A DNA stretch of 64,000 bases, taken from NCBI GenBank assembly GCA_036768485.1, contig JAVLUZ010000345.1, positions 124,001-188,000 on the forward strand. The letters run 5' to 3'. The first letter of the stretch is position 1. Every line of letters starts with the position of its first letter. The notes under the pieces are model-generated. The model saw nothing but the letters and a program-made list of their open reading frames with translations. It ran no database searches and was not told where the DNA came from. The translations under genes and the position numbers were made by a program. Positions 24,601 to 33,054 of the stretch are shown piece after piece. Origin of the DNA: Mermis nigrescens (Eukaryota > Nematoda > Enoplea > Mermithida > Mermithidae).

Positions 24601-27600
24601 TGAGCAGATGCTGTTTTTATAAAGGACAACTATTGTTCACATGGCAATAATTGTATAATATTAGTCACTTTTTACTTTTTAGCCCTTTCTTGTCATATAT
24701 GCACGCTTGGCTGGTTGCCAGGAAGCCCAGATTCGATTCCTGGCCAGTGTTTTTTGTACAAGGTCCGTTTGTACATGTATATACAAAGATCGTCCCTAAA
24801 AGTCTTTTGTACATTTTGTACACACAAATTTTCGGGTACTATAATATGGTACAGTAGCGATTTTAGTGTGGCAAAAACAGGCACGTAGCTGTGGGGGAAT
24901 GGGGGGGGTCCAGACCCCCCGAAATTCGAAAAAACCGGAAAAATAGGACTTTTTACACCTTATTCTGTGCTATTTTTGGCTTACCTCCTCAAGAGTGGTG
25001 TTGGTCCCCCCAAATAGGAGGGCCAGCCACGTGCCCGGGCAAAAACAGAGTTGTTCGACCTTTGGTAGTGTATTCTAGCTAATTTCTGTGTTTTTGAGTG
25101 TAAAAATCACTAATAATCGTCTCAAAACGGCGCGAAGCGCCAATTGGCTTTTTTCCTTTCAAATGCAATTTCTGACATTATTCAGATATATAGAACACAC
25201 AATTACTCATTTCGGCGCGAAGCGCCGAAAATTTTGCGAATTTTAAGCCTTTTTAGCTTTTGTCTTCCCAGAAATCTTTGTACATGTACAAGACGGTCTA
25301 TTGTAAAATGTTTTTCGCTATTCGTATACATGTATTGCTATCACACGTGCACACTGGAAGGGCATGGGGCTATCCCCTACTAGGACTTTTGGAAGGCATA
25401 CCTTCCTCAGGCCGTTTTGAGACGAAACCTATTGCTCGAAGAAGGAAAAAAGCGTCAAACGACTTCACAGTATAATTTTAAGTACAAATACTAATTTTTG
25501 GAGCAGCAGAATGTTCAATTCGTTCATTCAGACCCTTTTTCTTCCATTATTTTGTGAATATTTTTTTGTTGTAGGTGATTCCATCGGCCTCATTTTTATT
25601 AGCTTGTAAATTTAATAACAAAATCCATACAGAATGAAATACAACGAATTAAGTGTCAAAATTTTATATTAAATAGCAGAAGTATGTAGTATTCATTAAC
25701 CCCCATTCCCAAAAGAACTCTGTTTACCACCCCTTCCAGAACTTTAAACCGTGCGCATTTGGGATGCAGCCCAGATTTGAAATTTTGGTGTATTCGGGTT
25801 TGGGTAGTTCATCCAAGTTCATTGGGTTCGGGTAGTCCACTTCAATTTATTCAGGTTCGGGTATCAAAATCAATACCCGATCGGGTTCGGGTATTTCAGT
25901 AAGTACATATATAAGAATACCAGTGTATAGCGAATTTCTTAGATACATGTAAGCCAGATGTTACAATTTTTATTATTATTAGATGCCTAGTGCCTAATTA
26001 TTCAATATGTATCACTCAAGTTTCCAGCAGAGGTGTAGTCAGGATTTTGGTTCGGGGGCATGAACAAAAATGTTTTTAAAGACTACTTTTGCATTGAATG
26101 CCAGAAACGTTATGTATAGTAAACTGAGTTTTCGACCTTTAGTAGTGTAGCCTAGCTAATTTATGGGTTTCTGACGATCAAAAATACAAAAAGTGTAAAG
26201 CGACGCGAAGTGCCTAAAATTTTAGGAATTTCTACCGTTTTCTTTTTAAATTTACGACCTTTCTGTTACAAACAGTTCAGAAATCATAAGTGGCGCAAAG
26301 TGCCAAGAAATTTGAATTATTTTTTACCGCCCTTAACATTTTGTAGCTCTGTGAATACTAATAGTCTGACAGAGCAGAAAATATCAAATTTGTACAAAAC
26401 AGTTTTGACACTTCAAGCTTTTAACAAGAAAACTGCGAATTACTAACTTTATCTGAAGATATTTTTGAATGATTCAGGCTTTTAAATGCAATGCTGGAGC
26501 TTTACAAAAGAAAGAACAGTAACTGGCGGCGCTATGCGTCGGAAAATTTTGTCGCTTTTGCATTTTAAACTCAATTTATACCGCTTAAATCATACAAAAC
26601 AGACAAATCAATGCCGGCGCGAAACGCCGGAAATTTCCTAGGAATTCCTAACCCTTCTACCTGAGTTGTTCTCCGTAAAATCTCGTTGTAAATGTACAAC
26701 GAGATTCTACAACTGCGAGGTCTAGAGGTTTTTTTTCCTTTTATTTAAAACAGGATTATGTGTCCTTGTAAAAAAGAAAGACAAACAGTGCAAAGAATAG
26801 ACAAACTGGTACACAATCATTTTCGCACTGTTACTATTCTGCTCAACAAGCATGCGCACTTTCATTCAACGAACAAATAGTGCATAAAATTACCAAAGAG
26901 ATGTGAAGTGCTAGATTATTTTGGCTTATTCAAGCTTTTAAAGATCCATTTGGATCTTCATGACAATAATAATAATGCCTCGGCGCGATAGCTGCAGAAA
27001 GATTTTGACATTTTAGCCTTCATGACCACAGACACTTTTCTAGACACACATTCTTGCAACAGAAAAATCTAACAGTATTTCTGAAAAATTTCGAGGGGGG
27101 CCTGTGCCCCCAATGCCTCCTGGCTACGCCTATGGTATGGTTTCCAGTGATTTTCCTTCCTCCTCTCAGCGTTGCAAGAATGCACCAATACCGTAAATAG
27201 TGGCGCTCTGTGTATTGTGTCTGATATACATCTACAAATAACAGCAACTACAGCTAAAAGATTGTCGTCTAGGATTGTATTGTGCAAAGAGCTTGTCAAT
27301 TTAGACTGCCAAGGACATTTTTTCAGAGTCTGCCGTACCGTCCAACATTTTGTGATTATACGTTCTATCTGCAATAAAAAGATTTTAAAAAAATGTGAAT
27401 CGATTGAAATGTACCACTTAGTTACATAAAGTCATTTATGTGCCTTGATTAACTACGTTGAAATTCAGCGTTTTAGGGTCGAGCAAACTTGGCAAGCGGC
27501 TGCGAAAAGCACGAGGATCTTTGGATCTTGCATACAAGCCTGGAATTTTAGAGCTTAAAAAATACACGACATAAACCCGAATAAAATCCGTAAGCATTCG

Positions 27601-30600
27601 AGTCCGGTTCCGGTACGTTATGATCCATTTTATTCGGGTTCGAGTAGTCAAGTTCAGTTTATTCGGGTTCGGGTCCTGTAATTTAGATCGGGTACCGAAG
27701 TATTCGGGTTCGAGTGCCCGTGCACTCCCTAGTTGCGCATATATGTTCAGAGACATACTATGCCATTGATCAGTTCTGGTTGCTCGGTTTTGTTATTCAA
27801 TCTGCATACTACCATCTCCCTAATGAAAATTTCCCTTTCAGTTGAATTGTGATGAGATTAGATTTGGATATTAGTTTTTGGTTTTTACTAATCGGGTTCT
27901 TCGTCTACTATCCAATACATCTTTTCTGTACGCCTTCTCTTTCTATTGGCTGGTAGGGATATGAAGTTTGCTTATAATTTCTGGTTTTTCGCTTCGACTT
28001 AGTATTCTAGTAAGTTTTGAGTCAGGAAAAGATTATTACAATAGCCGGCTCCGAAATTTTGGTGGGGGTTCTCTGTTCTTTGGGGCAGGGTTTGGGGTTT
28101 AATGAGCTCTAATTTTTGGCCGGAAGCGCTTCAAAACAGCCAGAATTTTCGATTTTTTCAAAAATCAGGGGGTCAAAAATTTTCGGGACTGGGGATGAGG
28201 GTACGATCGATTCTAGATGTGGGATCCTCCACCCTTACATCTGTGACTATAGCTTCTAGTTTGCTTAGTAACTAGTTTAATTAGTAATTTTACCATTCTC
28301 ACTAATATAATTTATTCTTAATCACCCAATTTTCAGCCACTTCTCAACAGCGTCACAGTGATTCTCTGAAAAAATCATCGAGCAGTAGCGAAAGCACGAG
28401 CCACGATGACTCAACTCAGTCTGTCGGTGGAGTGGGATCCGCAAGTGGGTTGCGTGCTGTTGCGCATGCACGGTGAATTGAGGCGGTTGGGACGTCAAAT
28501 GGACTTTGTACAGGAAATTTTGCTAGCTCAGCAACAACTACATCTAAAATTCATTGCATTTTACACGAGTAATGGTTAGCCAATTGATTCTCAATTAGTT
28601 AATTCGAGTCGATTATTTATTACTCTTTTTCTAAAAAATAATTTTCTTCATCTGTCATTAAATATGTTCAGTCTGTATATCGTCCGATATTGGACAGCAG
28701 TAGCAGCGTGCATGTCCTAATACTGCGTAGCTGTCTCCAGCTAGCATATCATTCAGTAAATTTATTTTTCCTACTTAGAAAATATGTATGAACTTTCCAA
28801 TTGTCTAACTACATTTTGATGAGCTGGTGCTTTGATGATTGGCGTATAATATTAGAAATCATCGATGAATCTTTCAAGCATGTACGTAGAGTTAGGAGTT
28901 TGGGGAGATCTCTCAAATAAAGTTGGTCGTCTTATTCTCCCAGAGCCAGAAAATTTACGGCCCTCCCCTTTTTGGGAAACATTTACTTTTTGGCCGAGTT
29001 TCATGTAGTTTTGGCCACCATCCGGCCAAAAGTTTGAAGTCTTTTACTCCCACCCCTTGAAATGGCCGGGGACTCCTCATACAAAATTGTTGAGCGGTTG
29101 CATGTTTGCTTTTAAGACTCATGAGCACTGACGCATTGACCATCCAGTTTTCTGAGACTTACATGTTACAATAAAGCTTCTTATAAAAAGAAGTATATAG
29201 TATCAGGTGGTGACAAAAATTTGGGGCAAAGTTTGTCCCTAACTATCTTCGCAAACAAGTGCAGTAGTTCGCAAATCCAAATGTCGGTTCACTGTGGCGT
29301 GATATCGTTGTGAGATGTATATGTTAAATTTGGTTGCACTCTTTCGTGTACTGTGATTGAGGCTGGTCAAAATGACATCAACCAGCCTTATGGAAGACTT
29401 GCCTGTGTAGAGTCTGTTTTCCGCACATCAGGACAACTAGTAAGTCCTGTTATTGCCAATCATTTTATGACTAAATCGGTTCCCAAAGCAACTTCTCATC
29501 GCATTCCACTGAGTCTGGGTATGTACATAGATGTCAAATATTGCTCCATAAAATGTTGAGTATAAGGTTTCAAAGTTCGAGGCATCTAGTGTAGCCATGT
29601 TTAACCCGCAGAATTTCACGATCCATTCAATCGCTCCTTCAAAAATGGCTATTCAGCCAGAGCGTATACACATTTGGAAGATTCTATGAGCTTAGAGTTA
29701 GTGCCTTGTACCTACAAAATATCGTTTGCTTAACGGTTGTGCCTTCCATGGCCCAACCTGATCATCGTCTCGTGCAAAATAATTTGTCAGCCACTTGCAT
29801 GAAAACGGTATCGGTTTTGGCGAAAATCATTGTGACCTGTCTATGTGTGCCTGTATGACATCAAATTTAAAACTTTTAGCCAATTCTGAAAGACTACTAT
29901 GTGGTGGTGGTGGGAGGCCAAAATGACTGATCAGGAGCAAAAACGAATGAAGAACTGATTGAGAAAGTAGAAAGGAGTATAATACACATTATTGTTAATG
30001 GCATTGTTAGCAAATTGGACAGTGTCTGCTTAAAGACGTAAAACTTTATGACCTGCTGCAAAAGTAGCCTGAATTGATAAGTTTTTATCACTTTTCGGTT
30101 GAATGAATGATTGGCTTCTGACTAGAGTGATGCACTTTAAAGCGTTTGTCTCAAATTTTAGTCACCAGTTGACGAATAACTGTAGTCGCGCACTGTTTTT
30201 TCGAGCTTTGTTTTACATGCAGTAAGATACTCTATTTGCAAAAAATCAGAGAACAACAACTGTTAATGAAGAAATAAAAATGCAAGTGAGCAGAGAACTT
30301 GTTTTGATAGGTAGGTAGGTATGTATATCGAATTTGAAAATTCCATTTCTGCCTGAATTTTAAAGCTGGACAATAGTTTTTCGATCAATAAAACTAAATT
30401 TTGGGACTTGAAAACCTTTTTTAAGTTAAACACTTATTTTTGGTCTAGGACAACTTAAAAATTGCTATATTTGCTGCTTGTTAAGTCCATTCTATATTGT
30501 GAGATGGCTCTAAAAAGTCGATGTTATAGTCTCGAAACCTTTGGTCCTATGAAAAAAACCGTGTATGTATTTGGTATGTGCTTATGTAGGAAGCGAATGG

Positions 30601-30925
30601 AAAATGCTGCATTTTTTATCCTTATGATTTGAAAAACTAGCGCACTACCGGAAGCTATTTGCAAGCTGTCTTTATAATTATAAATTATTGAAATTTTCGA
30701 AACAATAAATTTATATGTTTTAAAATTATAAAATTTGTAATTATAAATCTATTTAACTAAATTTTTTTAATATTCTACTGTCTTTATAATTATGTAATTT
30801 ATAAAACCGACTTATCGCTAATCCTATTGTTTTAGACTTCTTGGAAATCGTTTATCTTGCTTGCTCTTTGGCCAGTCGTGGTCAACCTCGTCATTCGTTT
30901 TTTATGGCGTCGTCCCTTGAGGTAG
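12569..30925 (+). CDS. ACBD5: ACBD4/5-like tail-anchored acyl-CoA-binding protein (whole gene span)
   Basis: Known members bind long-chain acyl-CoA on the cytosolic face of peroxisomes and tether them to the ER through VAP proteins. Exons: 12569-12641, 16193-16313, 17817-18028, 20060-20240, 21187-21713, 28337 (or 28386) to about 28568, and 30836-30925. Phases agree across the first five. Residues 9-105 form the ACBP domain. Y38, K42, K64 and Y83 match ligand-contacting positions of classical ACBP, while one conserved tyrosine is phenylalanine (F41). YADACDE at residues 188-194 after an acidic run resembles an FFAT motif. Exon 6 encodes a coiled-coil-like helix. The last exon encodes one hydrophobic segment and a basic tail. 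About 480 residues are expected, close to vertebrate ACBD5. Exon 6 and its link to the last exon are unresolved. Introns are filled with MITEs. Confidence 0.87.
12650..12990 (+). mobile_element. Family C element abutting the exon 1 donor
   Basis: It begins CATTCATGGTCTTGGGGG and ends near TTCGATGCATGTATGG. Internal landmarks are AAATTTTAGCGCTTCGCG, ATGCTCTAGAAAGAT and CATCGTCAGAAACACC. It lies head to tail with the next copy. Confidence 0.78.
12994..13425 (+). mobile_element. Family C element, tandem copy running into an inverted C end
   Basis: It begins CATACATGATCTGTAGGGG and carries the intact palindrome CGGCGCTTCGCGCC near 13187 and ATGCTCTAGAAAGATGGAAC. At about 13346 the forward copy meets the opposite end in reverse (ACATGCACAGTATGGAAATT), so at least parts of three C copies are joined here. 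Confidence 0.75.
13426..13911. other. Intron sequence, no gene seen
   Basis: AT-rich, with one degraded palindrome (TCGGCGCTTCACAACGG near 13530). No exon of the surrounding gene is needed here, because exons 1 and 2 join in phase. Confidence 0.5.
13912..14345 (+). repeat. Family I repeat
   Basis: It contains CACACATTCCCATAGGGGG, AATCGCTGTCGGACGATTTT, CGGCGCTTCGCGCCAAC, AATGGGACAAAAAGTAGTT and TATATAGGATGTTTTAGCC, and ends in AATTTTGGGATTTCACCCC. The same string of blocks occurs inverted at 57590-58035, and its two ends occur separately inside the hAT-like element at 31827-35023. Confidence 0.82.
14346..15342. other. Intron sequence with degraded repeats
   Basis: No gene is visible. A degraded block at about 14760-15090 contains AGGCGCTTTGCGCCGT near 14838 and ends TTCTGCGTACGCCCCC, which resembles a transposon terminus. 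The rest is AT-rich unique-looking sequence. Confidence 0.45.
15343..16088 (+). mobile_element. Family A dimer
   Basis: It starts CACTGTTTTTTTTGTATTCG and ends TACAAAAAAAACGCTGAT. Between them the family A internal sequence is present twice: palindromes at about 15555 and 15858 plus the damaged CGGCGGTTCGCGCCG near 15770. The join falls where TGTACAAAGATTTT, common to both ends of A, lets one copy run into the next. This fits unequal exchange or replication slippage between adjacent copies. The right end lies about 100 bp before exon 2. Confidence 0.8.
16193..16313 (+). CDS. ACBD5: ACBD5-like exon 2 (ACBP core)
   Basis: The acceptor is ACTTTTTTGTAG at 16192. Phase 1 completes the split glycine and then reads CFQPSTYLKLQLYAYFKQAT followed by LGPCNEKKPGFWDPVKLAKW. 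This is the diagnostic ACBP stretch: the FKQAT motif with the acyl-CoA contact lysine, then GFWDPV. The donor is TG|GTAATC at 16314; the split tryptophan is completed by the first base of exon 3. Confidence 0.93.
16405..16740 (+). repeat. Degenerate family A-like repeat
   Basis: GTATCCGGCTAAGGATTTTT and GTACAAAGACGTTTTAGGA follow the order of the family A left half. Later sequence has only decayed palindromes (CGGCGCGAACATAA, CGACTTTTCGCGCCGC). Confidence 0.5.
16825..17025 (+). mobile_element. Family E element
   Basis: It begins CATGTAACGGCTCGAGATTT and ends CATCTCCCTGTTACATG. It is about 200 bp, including GGCCAAAAACGGCCAACAAA. Confidence 0.8.
17376..17735 (-). mobile_element. Family C element (inverted)
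   Basis: It starts with ACATGCACCACTAGGGAATT (the C right end on the opposite strand). It contains TTTCTAGAGCATAAAAACG and a degraded palindrome, and fades out near 17735 in a GGGGGGG run. Immediately right of it a short unit around AGATCAGAATAAATCTCTG is repeated three times (17723-17790). Confidence 0.72.
17817..18028 (+). CDS. ACBD5: ACBD5-like exon 3 (end of ACBP domain and linker)
   Basis: The acceptor is ATTACGTTCAG at 17816. After the completed tryptophan it reads KAWNSLSDMPTEDAMRNYVN, the C-terminal ACBP helix with the conserved AWNSL...EDAM..Y pattern. It continues TLRQVVETMEYTLEVENFLG and then a polar linker ending SSSAPTN. The donor is G|GTGAGT at 18029, phase 1. The ATG at 17842 is internal, not a start. 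Confidence 0.94.
18029..20059. other. Intron 3, mostly unremarkable, with one family C copy
   Basis: AT-rich. The only repeat recognised is an inverted family C copy at about 19550-19905. It is marked by ATATGCATAGCATGGAATTC, AAAGCGATGGGTATGCG and GAGCCAAAAGATCGCTAAAA and lacks the GC palindrome. No exon is needed, since exons 3 and 4 join in phase. Confidence 0.55.
20060..20240 (+). CDS. ACBD5: ACBD5-like exon 4 (linker with FFAT-like motif)
   Basis: The acceptor is CGATCTTCTAG at 20059, and phase 1 matches exon 3. It reads a polar linker, YLNKSLNSNDTNDVSLDSDC ... KSDTNSSNSCLTDDDAYADA, ending CDEA plus two bases of a codon. The end resembles an FFAT motif (consensus EFFDAxE): Y188, D190, A191 and D193 fit positions 2, 4, 5 and 7, preceded by DDD. 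Vertebrate ACBD5 uses such a motif after its ACBP domain to bind VAPA/VAPB at the ER. The donor is AA|GTAATC at 20241, phase 2. Confidence 0.8.
20241..20941. repeat. Intron 4 with degraded hairpin repeats
   Basis: It contains decayed GC palindromes, TCTGGCGCGAAGCC near 20500 and TCCGGCGCGAAGCGTCG near 20585, in a block related to family C or I but too decayed to classify. Confidence 0.5.
20942..21147 (-). mobile_element. Family E element just before exon 5
   Basis: It begins CATGTAACAGTGGAATTGG and ends CGAGCCGTTACATG, thus inverted relative to the copy at 10798. Only 39 bp separate its right end from the proposed exon 5 acceptor, so branch point or polypyrimidine sequence may lie at the element edge. 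Confidence 0.78.
21187..21713 (+). CDS. ACBD5: ACBD5-like exon 5 (long low-complexity region)
   Basis: It is an open frame of 175 codons with more balanced base composition than its surroundings, ending at a consensus donor CACG|GTGAGT (21714, phase 1). The protein is polar and disordered-looking, with no named domain: HSGSSFVAVERDRKLIDKIA at the start and DRAALVHYGRMLSQISDELR near the end. The acceptor is the weak point. ATGGATAG at 21186 gives phase 2 as exon 4 requires, while the better-looking TTTAATTTAAG at 21175 gives phase 0. The ATG at 21179 could also be an alternative start. Confidence 0.72.
21714..23729. other. Intron 5, first part
   Basis: No exon is recognised. A 116-codon open frame at 22922-23272 lacks recognisable motifs. 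At 23345-23420 there is a cluster of CCTAGGCC/GCCTAGG and GGGGCC motifs that looks like the GC-rich end of a hAT-like element whose partner I could not find. Confidence 0.45.
23732..23834 (+). mobile_element. Family E element, internally deleted
   Basis: It begins CATGTAATGGCTCCAAGC and ends CATCCCCCTCTCACATG. It is about 100 bp, half the usual length, with the central GGCCAAAA block missing. Confidence 0.72.
24312..24622 (+). other. Candidate exon of unknown function, in-frame TGA
   Basis: A GC-richer island follows a clean acceptor (CGAAATTTCAG at 24311). In phase 1 it reads FECPNCFSLWAKSSHCNRQM, KREQKSLFKLSKTERRALRH, WRPRLLKVRR. It then hits TGA at 24464 and continues in the same frame (RRRKKRMAKSATLIEP ... 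VIPSEQ) to TAA at 24620. Two donors keep phase 1, GTGAGC near 24379 and GTAACG near 24567. An exon here could therefore fit between exons 5 and 6 of the ACBD5-like gene, but nothing in that family explains a Cys/His-containing basic segment. It could be a decayed exon, an alternative exon or chance. Confidence 0.3.
24745..25350 (-). mobile_element. Family A element (inverted) with nested family B insertion
   Basis: It begins CAGTGTTTTTTGTACAAGG and runs through ACACACAAATTTTCGGGTAC, the palindromes GGCGCGAAGCGCC at 25128 and 25212, and TTTGTACATGTACAAGACGG. The far end is decayed (CTATTCGTATACATG). It is interrupted at 24878-25037 by family B. Confidence 0.82.
24878..25037. mobile_element. 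Family B element with 8-bp target duplication
   Basis: Left end CAGGCACGTAGCTG; right end on the other strand CGGGCACGTGGCTG. GGCAAAAA lies directly on both sides (24870-24877 and 25038-25045), and the uninterrupted family A sequence at this point has GGCAAAAA once. An 8-bp duplication with short inverted ends beginning CAG fits the hAT superfamily. At 160 bp it is non-autonomous. Confidence 0.85.
25351..26027. repeat. Intron 5 with TTCGGGTA-rich block
   Basis: At 25785-25905 the unit ATTCGGGTTCGGGTAGTC is repeated imperfectly about five times. A related run is at 27590-27725. These may be the two inner ends of one element or two elements of one family. No exon is seen. Confidence 0.5.
26028..27139. 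mobile_element. hAT-like non-autonomous element, 1.1 kb
   Basis: Left end CAGAGGTGTAGTCAGGA; right end on the other strand contains CATAGGCGTAGCCAGGA (14 of 17 matching). GTTTCCAG flanks it on both sides at 26020-26027 and 27140-27147. Inside are several decayed GC palindromes (26190, 26290, 26525, 26615) and no transposase frame. Five extra bases at the right end before the duplication are unexplained. Confidence 0.7.
27465..27740. repeat. Repeat with TTCGGGTTCG units
   Basis: ATTCGGGTTCGAGTAGTCAA and ATTCGGGTTCGGGTC repeat between 27590 and 27715, ending GAGTGCCCGTGCACTCCCTA, which looks like an inverted-repeat terminus. It is related to 25785-25905. Confidence 0.5.
28043..28245 (+). mobile_element. 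Decayed family E element near exon 6
   Basis: CCGGCTCCGAAATTTTGGTG at the left and GGGATCCTCCACCCTTACAT at the right match the E pattern. It is about 200 bp and ends roughly 90 bp before the exon 6 acceptor. Confidence 0.55.
28337..28568 (+). CDS. ACBD5: ACBD5-like exon 6 (Ser-rich segment and coiled-coil), frame conflict
   Basis: The strong acceptor CAATTTTCAG (28336) in phase 1 gives a Ser-rich stretch TSQQRHSDSLKKSSSSESTS ... SVGGVGSASG that stops at TGA 28474. The frame one base over reads QVGCVLLRMHGELRRLGRQM, DFVQEILLAQQQLHLKFIAF up to TAG 28577. Its leucine spacing resembles the coiled-coil before the membrane anchor in ACBD5. A second AG at 28385 would enter that frame in the correct phase, but its upstream context is poor. 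Either two acceptors are alternatives, or a one-base error or mutation lies between about 28395 and 28475. Possible donors are GA|GTAATG (28569) and ATG|GTTAGC (28575), both phase 1. Confidence 0.65.
28569..30835. other. Intron 6, may hide one small exon
   Basis: Exon 6 donors are phase 1, but the anchor exon needs phase 0, so a small exon of length 2 modulo 3 may lie here; I could not identify it. A decayed inverted family E copy occupies about 28880-29103 (CAAATAAAGTTGGTCGTC ... GTTGAGCGGTTGCATG). The rest is AT-rich. Open frames around 29353-29619 show no known motif. Confidence 0.45.
30836..30925 (+). CDS. ACBD5: ACBD5-like last exon (C-terminal membrane anchor)
   Basis: The acceptor is CCTATTGTTTTAG at 30835. 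The frame reads TSWKSFILLALWPVVVNLVI followed by RFLWRRPLR and TAG at 30923-30925. One hydrophobic helix of about 18 residues with a Trp-Pro in the middle and a short Arg-rich tail is the layout of the ACBD5 C-terminal anchor (hydrophobic segment, then basic tail). Basic tails of this kind direct tail-anchored proteins to peroxisomes via PEX19. The other frame (FLEIVYLACS...) lacks any such match. Confidence 0.85.
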   Translation, partial: TSWKSFILLALWPVVVNLVIRFLWRRPLR

Positions 30926-31064
30926 TTTGAATATTTGAGTGACCATCGCAACAAGCATTTAGCAAATATCAAAATCTTATGTTGCTGCATGTTTCGTGTA
31001 TCAGGCATATTCTTATTATTGGAGACGGTTTTTGCCCTTCAGAATATGCTCTGACTCCCGCAAC

Positions 31065-31315
31065 ATGCTGCCGACCTCCACCCTCAAATTTTTTCTTTTT
31101 CAAAGAAATATGCCGTTCCAAGCTTTTCTAGCGATTTTTTCACAAATAAGTTATCCAAATTTTCTGCGCTTCGCGCCATATACTCATTTTTTGATTATAA
31201 CTTGCTCAGTTTGCTTGATTTTTTTGTTTATTTGCTAGAAAGAGTGAGTCATCAGGAGCGTCAAAAATAGTGTATTTGACGATTACCTATCGCTTTAAAC
31301 CCAGTACTTCGTAGA
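31065..31315 (+). mobile_element. Decayed family C element
   Basis: ATCCAAATTTTCTGCGCTTC GCGCCATATACTC is followed by TGCTAGAAAGAGTGAGTC and CATCAGGAGCGTCAAAAA, the C order, with both ends worn. Confidence 0.65.
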
Positions 31316-31447
31316 AATTTTTCAGGGCTCGTCGGTGAAATTGAATAAAATGACAATAAATTATGAGTTACATAACTACTAGGACAACTTGTTGCAAAGT
31401 TTTATCGAAATTGAAAAAATGCACTCAAATGTTGTATGCTTTAACGT

Positions 31448-31818
31448 GGCCACCAGACATGCACAGCATGAGAATTCTGGGGAGTGTAATTTTAAAGTGT
31501 CTTTGGGCTCAAAAATGGCTGATACGCGTCTAAAACATCGTTTTCGGCTTTTTAATGATGCTCTTTTTTGGAGCATAAAATCATAAAAATATTGAAAAAA
31601 ATCAAATAGTTAGAATCAATTGAAGAAATTATAGTCAAAAATGAGTCGAAAATTTTGCACTTTTGAGTAAATGGATGGCTAAAAACGCTTAAAACATCGC
31701 CTTTTCTATGAGCTTTTTGGAATTTTGGAATATTTCGAATTCCGGGAGTGAAAACCCTTCTGGGTGGGGGGGTTGAAAATTTCATGGGTTGTGAAACCCC
31801 CCCCCCCTCGGATCTTGT
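31448..31818 (-). mobile_element. Family C element (inverted), interrupted at its end by a hAT-like element
   Basis: It begins AGACATGCACAGCATGAGAA and ends CTCGGATCTTGTATGC, where the 3.2-kb element at 31827 is inserted. Its internal GC palindrome is deleted (GAGTCGAAAATTTTGCAC). Confidence 0.78.
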
Positions 31819-32427
31819 ATGCTGACTAGTGATCGACCGGGGCGACTTTTTTGGCCGGGGCCGGTGTCGGGGCTGGCCGGGTGAGACAAGGAAAATGTTA
31901 TTGCATGACACATACTTGGGGTGGGCATAGGAAAAGAAATAATGAGCGACTGCTCCATTCAGTAGTAAGTGGCAAGCGCTAAGTTGGTGCGCCTTTTCAT
32001 ATCAAGTTTTATTACTATTTATGTCACAAGAAACAAATTTAGTCCAGTGTTTCATTGTCTGAATCATCAATAAAGTCTTATGTCGCTGCTATTAGCTTAC
32101 TCTATATCATTTGAATCTTCGCTACTGCTACTGCTGCTGTAGCGATTGGATGCAATAGGTATTGGAGGTAATAATGAGACATCACATATTCCCATGAGAG
32201 GGGCGGGTATTACCCCCTCAGGGTCAAGACACAAATCACTGTCAGACGATTTTTGGTGAAAACCTTTTGAATTTTTGAACTTAATTTTTAGTAGGGCAAA
32301 AGTTGCTTACTGTTAGAATTTGACGAAGTGACACATTATTTTAGAATGTGAGCTAGAGTAAATAGATAAACTATCACTATAAAACATGCATGTAATCGCT
32401 TAAAATTTTATGAGGGTCCCTCAGTAT

Positions 32428-32646
32428 ACATATAACGGCTAGAAATCTAGGGCAGGGGTCCTCGCCATTTTTAGAACGAAGGGGTTAGCGACTAGATCAA
32501 AAATGGTAAAAACACATAAAAATGGCCAAAAAAGTGCAGGTTTTCGCCAAAAAATGGGGAGGATGGTCAAATATTTCTGACTTTCAAGAAAGTTCGGGGC
32601 TTCAAAGCGTGGGTGAGGGATGGCCCAAATCCCCTGTCACATGTAT
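32428..32646 (+). mobile_element. Family E element
   Basis: ACATATAACGGCTAGAAATC at the left and CCCTGTCACATGTATA at the right, with the ATGGCCAAAAAAGTGCAG block inside. Confidence 0.75.
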
Positions 32647-32689
32647 ATTTCTCGGGGCCATTTTCAGGGAAGGGAGTTAAGCGGCTCCA

Positions 32690-32860
32690 TTTTAGCGCTT
32701 GCCCCCTGAAAATCTTTAAAATGGTAGAATTTGCAATAAGGAATTCTACACCTTTTTACACTTTTTGTTCTGCAAAAATCTTGTACATGTACAAAGACGG
32801 TCCTGAAACGTCTTTGTACATCAGCAAAACTCTTCGCCGAATACAAAAGGCCGTGCTTCT
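32690..32860 (-). repeat. Partial family A (inverted)
   Basis: TCTTGTACATGTACAAAGAC and CCGAATACAAAAGGCCGTGC give the A left end on the opposite strand. Only about 170 bp remain. A detached palindrome, TTCGGCGCGAAGTGCCGAAA, follows at 32900. Confidence 0.65.
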
Positions 32861-33054
32861 AAATATGATAATTCGGTCTGAATTTAGTTCATAATATTAG
32901 TTCGGCGCGAAGTGCCGAAATTTTTATGAGCTTTTGATGGAATTCACACATAAAACTCGACTGGGAAAGCTAAAACAACTTGTACTACAAAATCAGAAAT
33001 ATTACAAAAATTGTAATATGCGAATTAAATCTTGTAATAAGCAACACTGCGCTT

